The notes under the pieces: generated by a model | Told to the model about the DNA's origin: nothing | Seen by the model: only the letters and a program-made list of their open reading frames with translations | Database searches by the model: none | Position numbers and translations under genes: made by a program | Shown: one piece after another, positions 29,364 through 34,113 of the stretch | Layout of the letters: each line of letters begins with the position of its first letter | How positions within the stretch are numbered: position 1 is the first letter of the stretch | Source: Candidatus Omnitrophota bacterium | Lineage (GTDB): Bacteria > Omnitrophota > Gorgyraeia > Velamenicoccales > Velamenicoccaceae | DNA length: 34,113 nucleotides | Direction: 5' to 3' | Assembly (NCBI GenBank): GCA_003451585.1 | Contig: DMEU01000010.1 | Location: forward strand, 1-34,113

Positions 29364-30311
29364 TTAATAGCTGGCCCTGCTGTCGGCTCGTTTGTCTTTT
29401 ACTACGCTGGAGCGCTCGATGCGTTTTGCGGCTTCTTTTAGCTCGGCGCCTATCTCGGCGATCTGGGCGACGTGCGTTATTTCTTTTTTTTCATTTGAGA
29501 CGACGCCGATAGAGATAGAGAGCAGGCCGAATTTTTGTTCTGCGCCTTTACGGTCTTTTCCCACGATGAAACCCGCGGCGCGGTCCTCTTCATTATAGAA
29601 CCCCGGAGCCAATATTTCGAATTCGTCGATTATCTTGGTGGTTATCCCGTCTATTTTTTCAGGCGTGGTGACGATTACAAAGTCGTCGCCGCCGATATGT
29701 CCTATGAAATCGTCGGGGTTGCCTAATTCCAGGGTCGCGCGTATCAACAGCCGCGCGGTTTCGCGGATTATCTCGTCCCCGTGCTGAAAACCGTATTTGT
29801 CGTTATAGACCTTGAATTTATCCAGGTCGCAATAAGCTACCGAGAAGGGCGTCTTTTTATCGATACGCGCCTGCATCTCTGCTAAGATGGATACGTTCCC
29901 GGGAAGCCGCGTCAATGGGTTGGCATCGAGGTCGCGCTCGCTGCGGCGCAGGATCATCTTGATGCGCGCGAGCAGTTCCTGCGGCTCGAAAGGCTTTACC
30001 ATATAGTCATCCGCGCCGGCATTGATGCCGGATACTTTATCCGAGACCTCGCCTTTGCCGGTGAGCATGATTATGGGCATATGGCTTAAAAGGATATCTT
30101 TCTTGACTATGCCCACCAGGGTCGGGCCGTTCATCTTCGGCATGTTGTAATCGACGATAACAAGGTTCGGGGCCTTGTTCTTGATGAGGCCCAATCCTTC
30201 TTCGCCGTCGCCGGCCTCGATGACTTCGTAGCCTTCTTCAGACAGGGTGAGATTCAATACGTCCCGGATATCCGGGTCGTCGTCGATTATTATTATCTTG
30301 GCCTTAGCCAT
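29364..30311 (-). CDS. Response regulator with GGDEF domain
   Basis: A 315-residue receiver-GGDEF protein. The receiver (1-122) has D10-D12, phospho-acceptor D54 in VIVDYNMPKMNG and K106 in VKPF. The GGDEF domain (about 128-300) begins with DANPLTRLPGN, has the metal-binding stretch YCDLDKFKVYNDKYG and the signature GGDDF (207-211), an allowed active form. The inhibitory I-site R-x-x-D is N198-P-D-D201, so its arginine is missing and product feedback is probably lost. It is the last gene of the minus-strand operon, overlapping the double receiver gene by 8 bp. It likely makes cyclic di-GMP on phosphorylation. Confidence 0.92.
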   Translation of the reverse strand: MAKAKIIIIDDDPDIRDVLNLTLSEEGYEVIEAGDGEEGLGLIKNKAPNLVIVDYNMPKMNGPTLVGIVKKDILLSHMPIIMLTGKGEVSDKVSGINAGADDYMVKPFEPQELLARIKMILRRSERDLDANPLTRLPGNVSILAEMQARIDKKTPFSVAYCDLDKFKVYNDKYGFQHGDEIIRETARLLIRATLELGNPDDFIGHIGGDDFVIVTTPEKIDGITTKIIDEFEILAPGFYNEEDRAAGFIVGKDRKGAEQKFGLLSISIGVVSNEKKEITHVAQIAEIGAELKEAAKRIERSSVVKDKRADSRASY

Positions 30312-31044
30312 GGAACGCGCCTTTTATCTCTTTTACAAGGTCATCTGCAGAGAATGGTTTGGTAAGGTATTTGGCTACGCCTAGGGTCAGGCCGTGTTTT
30401 TTGTCGTCTTCAGAGATGTATGTGCCTGTCAAGACGACCACGGGGATATCGCAGGTAGCTTTGTCTTCTTTTAAGTGTTTGATGACCTCAAAGCCGTTCA
30501 TGCCGGGCATATTGATATCTAAAAGTATAAGGTCTGGAGCCTTATTTTTTGCTTTTTCCAGCGCCTCGGGCCCGTTATAGGCTTTTTCGGGTATGATGTG
30601 GTTGTCTTTGAGGCAGATGGATATGATATCTACTATGTCAGGGTCGTCGTCAACTACCAAGACCGTCTTTTTACCGGCCTTTCCTTCCACTTTCTCGAAG
30701 ATATTGCGGACGATATTCACGAGTTCCTCCTGTCTGAAAGGTTTGGAGATGTAGTCCATTATCCCCTGCCTGTATTGAGAATCCTGGGCTAGAACAGAGA
30801 GGATGACAATAGGGATATTTTGTGTGTTAGGGTCGTCTTTTAAGTGCTTGGCAACTTCAAAACCGTTGATGCCGGGCATCATTATATCAAGGACTATAAG
30901 GTCGGGCTGCATCTGCTGGGCGCGAAGGATGCCTTCCTGGCCGTTTTCAGCCTCTATGACTTCATAACCTTCATCGATCAGAAAGATCCGTACTATCTCG
31001 CGGATGTCCGCTTCGTCGTCGATAACTAAAACCTTTTTTTTCAT
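30304..31044 (-). CDS. Tandem-receiver response regulator
   Basis: A 246-residue protein of two receiver domains without output. The first (1-120) has D9-D10, phospho-acceptor D53 in IVLDIMMPGINGFEV and K101 in SKPF. Its fourth helix region between S83 and K101 is about four residues shorter than usual. The second (about 125-245) has D132-D134, D176 in ILLDINMPGMNGFEV and TKPF near the end. Both acceptors are intact, so it may relay phosphate between the kinase upstream and the GGDEF regulator downstream. It lies 53 nt from the kinase gene. Confidence 0.9.
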   Translation of the reverse strand: MKKKVLVIDDEADIREIVRIFLIDEGYEVIEAENGQEGILRAQQMQPDLIVLDIMMPGINGFEVAKHLKDDPNTQNIPIVILSVLAQDSQYRQGIMDYISKPFRQEELVNIVRNIFEKVEGKAGKKTVLVVDDDPDIVDIISICLKDNHIIPEKAYNGPEALEKAKNKAPDLILLDINMPGMNGFEVIKHLKEDKATCDIPVVVLTGTYISEDDKKHGLTLGVAKYLTKPFSADDLVKEIKGAFHG

Positions 31045-31097
31045 GGCCCATCCTTTGGATTAATGATAACAAGTTTAACACAGAACAAGCATATTCT

Positions 31098-32621
31098 TCA
31101 AGCTTTAGGCAGGGTAAAAGAGAAAGTGCTTCCGTGGCCTAGTACGCTTGAGATCGTAAGTTTTCCTTTGTGCGCCTCTATAATGTGTTTTACCAGGGAA
31201 AGGCCTAAGCCTGTTCCCTTGACCTTAGCGTTCACGTCATTATCGACGCGGAAGAATTCTTCGCCCAATTTTGCCAGGTCTTTTTCGGAGATGCCTATGC
31301 CGTTGTCGCTGATGGACACCTGGAGCATGTTATTGTCCAGCGCTTTGGCGCGCAAGGTGACCCGGCCTTCTGTCACCGGCACGAATTTGATGGCATTGCC
31401 CACAAGATTGATGAATACGCGTTCAAGCTGGCTTTTGTCCGCTGATGCCGCGGGCAGTTCTGCCGGGATGTCTGCGATAAATTCAATGCCTTTGTCTTTC
31501 ATCGGCGGCGCCAGCATATCACCTAGGGCATCTATCATGGCCTTTAAATTAAGCGGCTCGAACTTCAAGTCAACGCGGCCTGATTCTATGCGTGATATGT
31601 CTAATAGGTTATTGATGAGCTGTGACAGGCTGTCGGAGTGTTTGTTTATCTTTTCCACGCGTTCTTTGGCGGCCGCAGGCAGTTCTCCGAGTTTTCCTGC
31701 GGCAAGTATTGAAGCGTAACCTTTGATTGACGTCAGCGGTGTGCGCAATTCGTGTGATACCGCAGAGATGAAGTCGGATTTTCTTTTTGATATGGTCTTG
31801 ATCTCTTCAAATGCCGCGGAGAGTTCGCGGGTCCGCTGCCCGACCTTCTGCTCTAATTCCTGGTGCGACCTGTAAGTCTCCTCGAAGAGTTTGGCGTTTT
31901 CTACCGCTTGGCCTATCTGGGCTGCCAGGATATACACCAGGTCTTTGTCGCCCTCGGTTAAGTGCGTATACGGCGATTCGCACCCCATGACCAGGGCGCC
32001 TATCGCGCCGTTTTTTTGTACGATAGGCGCGCAGATAAAGGAAGACAGGCCCAGCGCCTTCAGGAACAGAGGTATTTCTTTTGAGCTTTTATCCGTGTCT
32101 AAAGATGAGAATATATGGTTTTTATTGAGCACTTTATCCACTATGAGGGGATGGCTCGAGAACTCTTTTAAAACAAGTTCGGCTTCTTCTATCGTGTAAC
32201 CTACGGCGGTCTTTATGCTGAAGGCGCCTGCGTCGTCGTGTGAAAAGGCTATGGCGCGGTCGAAGCCCAGTTCGATGATGTGTTTTTCATCCAACTTCCT
32301 GTATATCTCTTCGACGTCTAAGGTCGTAGATATCAGGCGCGTGAGCTTTTGCAGTGTCACAAGGCCGGCTATTTTTTTGTCCAGCTCTTCCTGCGCGCGG
32401 TGCAGCTCAAGGTCTGTCCGGACTATGAGCTTGGCCTGGCCGTCAAGTTCGTCGAAAGCCCTTTTTAGTTTTGCCAGTTCGCCCGATAGCTCTTTTAACT
32501 TCTCCATTTTAAAGACCAGGACGATGATGAGGATTATAAGCGCTATTAAGCCGAACATGCCGGCAAAATTTATGACGGATTCTATAAGGGTAGGTTCTTT
32601 AAGTGAGCTTGTGAGGGGCAT
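31098..32621 (-). CDS. GAF-domain histidine kinase
   Basis: A 507-residue kinase with one membrane helix (about 19-38), a coiled coil (40-90), a GAF domain (about 98-245), a second coil and the transmitter. The transmitter has H290 in ISAVSHELRTPL, the N box NLVGNAIKF, G1 DNGIGI and GTGLGLSL. The ATPase domain ends near the C-terminus with GHGSTFSFTLP. There is no periplasmic loop, so sensing is cytoplasmic. Its start lies inside the end of the FIST gene (23-bp overlap), which argues that the FIST protein and the kinase act together. The two receiver proteins downstream are its probable targets. Confidence 0.92.
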   Translation of the reverse strand: MPLTSSLKEPTLIESVINFAGMFGLIALIILIIVLVFKMEKLKELSGELAKLKRAFDELDGQAKLIVRTDLELHRAQEELDKKIAGLVTLQKLTRLISTTLDVEEIYRKLDEKHIIELGFDRAIAFSHDDAGAFSIKTAVGYTIEEAELVLKEFSSHPLIVDKVLNKNHIFSSLDTDKSSKEIPLFLKALGLSSFICAPIVQKNGAIGALVMGCESPYTHLTEGDKDLVYILAAQIGQAVENAKLFEETYRSHQELEQKVGQRTRELSAAFEEIKTISKRKSDFISAVSHELRTPLTSIKGYASILAAGKLGELPAAAKERVEKINKHSDSLSQLINNLLDISRIESGRVDLKFEPLNLKAMIDALGDMLAPPMKDKGIEFIADIPAELPAASADKSQLERVFINLVGNAIKFVPVTEGRVTLRAKALDNNMLQVSISDNGIGISEKDLAKLGEEFFRVDNDVNAKVKGTGLGLSLVKHIIEAHKGKLTISSVLGHGSTFSFTLPKA

Positions 32622-33807
32622 GAGATTCGCCTATGGTCAGTATCGCCACTGTTTCATTGTGGAAATATGTTTCTCCATAATGCTGCAGGGATTTCAAGGG
32701 GGCCTGTTCTCCGTATGTGCTTAACCCTAATATCGGGATGTCCCCCAGTACTTCTTTTATACGTGATAACTCCTTATCTGTCAACCGTCCCAGGAGTTTA
32801 TTCCTTGATATGGATTCAAGTATTATAGCGCCCTTGATCTCTTTGCCTTCGAGCGCCTGTTTGGCTTCCTGGGCCGCCTGGGTTGCCGCATCCAGGGCCC
32901 ACTCTTTTGTTCCCATCATTATGCGCGCCTCAGCGCCTTCAGCCGCGTCCCCCTGGCAGACCAGGCCCCCGTCATCCTCGACCCGGATAGAATTGCGCAG
33001 CAGGTATTCTGCCTCACCCGGCACGTAGAGGCCTAGAGGGTAGTAGGTGCTCATGCGGATGATGGATCTTTTTATCTCTTCGCGCGGCTTGCCGAAATAA
33101 TCTTCATAAATAGTGACTGCGGGTTTTCCTTCGATCTCTTTTATGATGTTTCCTTGTACCTTTGTTATGGGGCGGGGTTTGCCGAGCGGTTTCCATCCAT
33201 GCCGCAGGCCTATGCCGAAGAGGTTTTCTCCGGCGAATAGCGCGCCCACAAGGCTGTCCGTGGAGACGCCGCCGTTGGAATATTGGAACGTCCTTAAGAA
33301 CCTGAAGTTATCCGCGCTTGAGCCTCCGAAAATAGGGAAACTTAAGCCCAGGACATCCTTGATCCCGCGCAAAAGGTCGGACCCGTTCTCTACTAACCCG
33401 TCGCAGAAGATGAGCGCAAGGTCCCGTTGTGTCGTGCCTAGATTTTTGAGCGCCTGGTGCGCGAAGTCTTCACCTGCGGCGCGAGCGCCTTTGAGCTTGA
33501 TGTTATGTGTGGCCGCGGTCCCGAATTTTATTTTATCTGAGGAGACGAGCATGAGGCCTGCGCCGTAATGGGACAGGCCTGAGGATGTGATGATGCCGGC
33601 CCCGGTAGAGCCGAGTATCTTGATGTTGCCGAGGGCGTAATTTATGCCTTCCAGCAGCCGCTTGTCCGCGAACTGAATAGTTGAAAATAATATGCCGAAG
33701 GAGATCTCACGGTGGTGCAGCTGGTACAAGGCGAGTTTGGCCGCCTCCTGTGCCGCCAGGAACGGGTCATTTTTTTCGCTGAATCCCACGCCCACAAAAG
33801 TAGCCAT
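32599..33807 (-). CDS. FIST-domain sensor protein
   Basis: A 402-residue soluble protein made of FIST N and FIST C domains, a sensory pair thought to bind small ligands such as amino acids. Recognisable segments include the N-terminal part ILGSTGAGIITSSGLSHYGAGL, the middle LSFPIFGGSSADNFRF and FGIGLRHGWKPLGKP, and the C-terminal part GDIPILGLSTYGEQAP. It has no output domain, so it probably signals through the overlapping kinase. It is the first gene of a four-gene minus-strand operon. There is no Shine-Dalgarno; the promoter -10 ends 8 nt before the ATG. Confidence 0.9.
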   Translation of the reverse strand: MATFVGVGFSEKNDPFLAAQEAAKLALYQLHHREISFGILFSTIQFADKRLLEGINYALGNIKILGSTGAGIITSSGLSHYGAGLMLVSSDKIKFGTAATHNIKLKGARAAGEDFAHQALKNLGTTQRDLALIFCDGLVENGSDLLRGIKDVLGLSFPIFGGSSADNFRFLRTFQYSNGGVSTDSLVGALFAGENLFGIGLRHGWKPLGKPRPITKVQGNIIKEIEGKPAVTIYEDYFGKPREEIKRSIIRMSTYYPLGLYVPGEAEYLLRNSIRVEDDGGLVCQGDAAEGAEARIMMGTKEWALDAATQAAQEAKQALEGKEIKGAIILESISRNKLLGRLTDKELSRIKEVLGDIPILGLSTYGEQAPLKSLQHYGETYFHNETVAILTIGESHAPHKLT

Positions 33808-33815
33808 GCAACATA

Positions 33816-33844
33816 AACATAACGTAAAAATTCATACGCGTCAA
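33816..33844 (-). promoter_or_regulatory. Promoter of the FIST operon (leaderless layout)
   Basis: On the minus strand TTGACG (33844-33839) is followed after 17 bp by TATGTT (33821-33816). The start codon is at 33807, only 8 nt beyond the -10, so transcription would begin one to three bases before the ATG. This implies a leaderless mRNA. Confidence 0.5.
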
Positions 33845-34113
33845 GAAATTAAACTCCGGATCAAAGCATCCTTATTCACCGACGATATTTTTTTCATTCA
33901 GCCTACTTTAGCCTTCACGGGCCGCTATCAATAGACTACTCGTGCCTCCTAAGCCGCTTCCGGCATTTTTTCCGTCTCCGGTGTCCTTTTGCGCTTCGCG
34001 CCCATAAAAAAATACCTAACAAGCACACCTTGATGTTTTATTCAGTGCAGTCCTTATGAGCCCAAGCCTGCATAGGCAGCCGAATAAGGGAAACATACAA
34101 CTCGCCCTGGAAT
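33845..34113. other. Intergenic end of window, no supported gene
   Basis: I see no gene I can support. On the minus strand a 25-codon frame from a GTG ends at the TAG near 33950; it is rich in K, R, E and P and has no ribosome site of note. Short palindromic text such as GCGCTTCGCGC and a run of seven A (near 34006) occur. The region may be a leader or the end of a gene beyond the window. Confidence 0.3.

Noticed and set aside
33875..34010. Short minus-strand frame ending near 33950 as the end of a gene
   Set aside because: In-frame stops leave only 25 codons and no start with a ribosome site.

Overview
The window looks like chromosomal DNA of an uncultured Gram-negative bacterium. Evidence for an outer membrane is strong: a TolC family channel, two beta-barrel proteins, a LolA-like sorting protein and a porin. 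Rubrerythrin and a NifX-type iron-molybdenum cofactor protein suggest an anaerobic or microaerophilic life. The mix of many sensor kinases and receivers, PilT, DUF3106 and an ABC1/UbiB kinase would fit Omnitrophota or a neighbouring phylum, but that placement is a guess from gene content. No marker gene allows a firm call.

Region 1 (1-3170) is an AT-rich accessory island built as a cassette array: a HigB/HigA-type toxin-antitoxin pair, a DUF2971 protein and a membrane-anchored NERD nuclease-like protein. Each is followed by a ~92-bp repeat unit with a conserved 32-bp left part, a variable terminator hairpin and a conserved right end. In two units the terminator overlaps a sigma70-like promoter for the next gene. 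The array resembles an integron cassette array, but no integrase is in view. It is the best candidate for an undescribed system here.

Region 2 (3180-5690) holds a DUF134 regulator, a NifX-like protein and a MOT1-type molybdate transporter, then rubrerythrin. Region 3 (5780-8571) is an ECF sigma locus: sigma factor, putative membrane anti-sigma protein with a hexapeptide-repeat tail, a DUF3106 protein and a secreted protein with DRRED heptad repeats. Two intergenic gaps carry matching ECF-type promoters (GNAACTT-N15-GTTWWA), suggesting a self-regulated envelope-stress regulon.

Region 4 (8639-17953) is an export locus: TolC, membrane fusion protein, MacB, an ArsR repressor with its own operator, an MMPL/RND exporter, a LolA-like protein and a beta-barrel. 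Region 5 (18035-21596) has a YgaP-like membrane protein, a phasin-like protein, an ABC1/UbiB kinase and an overlapping histidine kinase. Region 6 (21693-27752) is a tightly coupled set: porin, ApbE flavin transferase, exported FMN-binding protein, large histidine kinase and two single-domain receivers, suggesting sensing linked to extracytoplasmic flavin electron transfer.

Region 7 (27746-29274) has a small secreted protein on the minus strand, divergent pilT and tRNA-Leu(GAG). Region 8 (29364-33807, minus strand) is a signalling operon: FIST sensor, histidine kinase, double receiver and receiver-GGDEF. pilT and the FIST gene both have a -10 hexamer only 8 nt before the ATG and no Shine-Dalgarno, so leaderless transcripts are likely. 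Two copies of a palindromic element ending in TAGGGACAC lie at 13197-13264 and 29292-29356.
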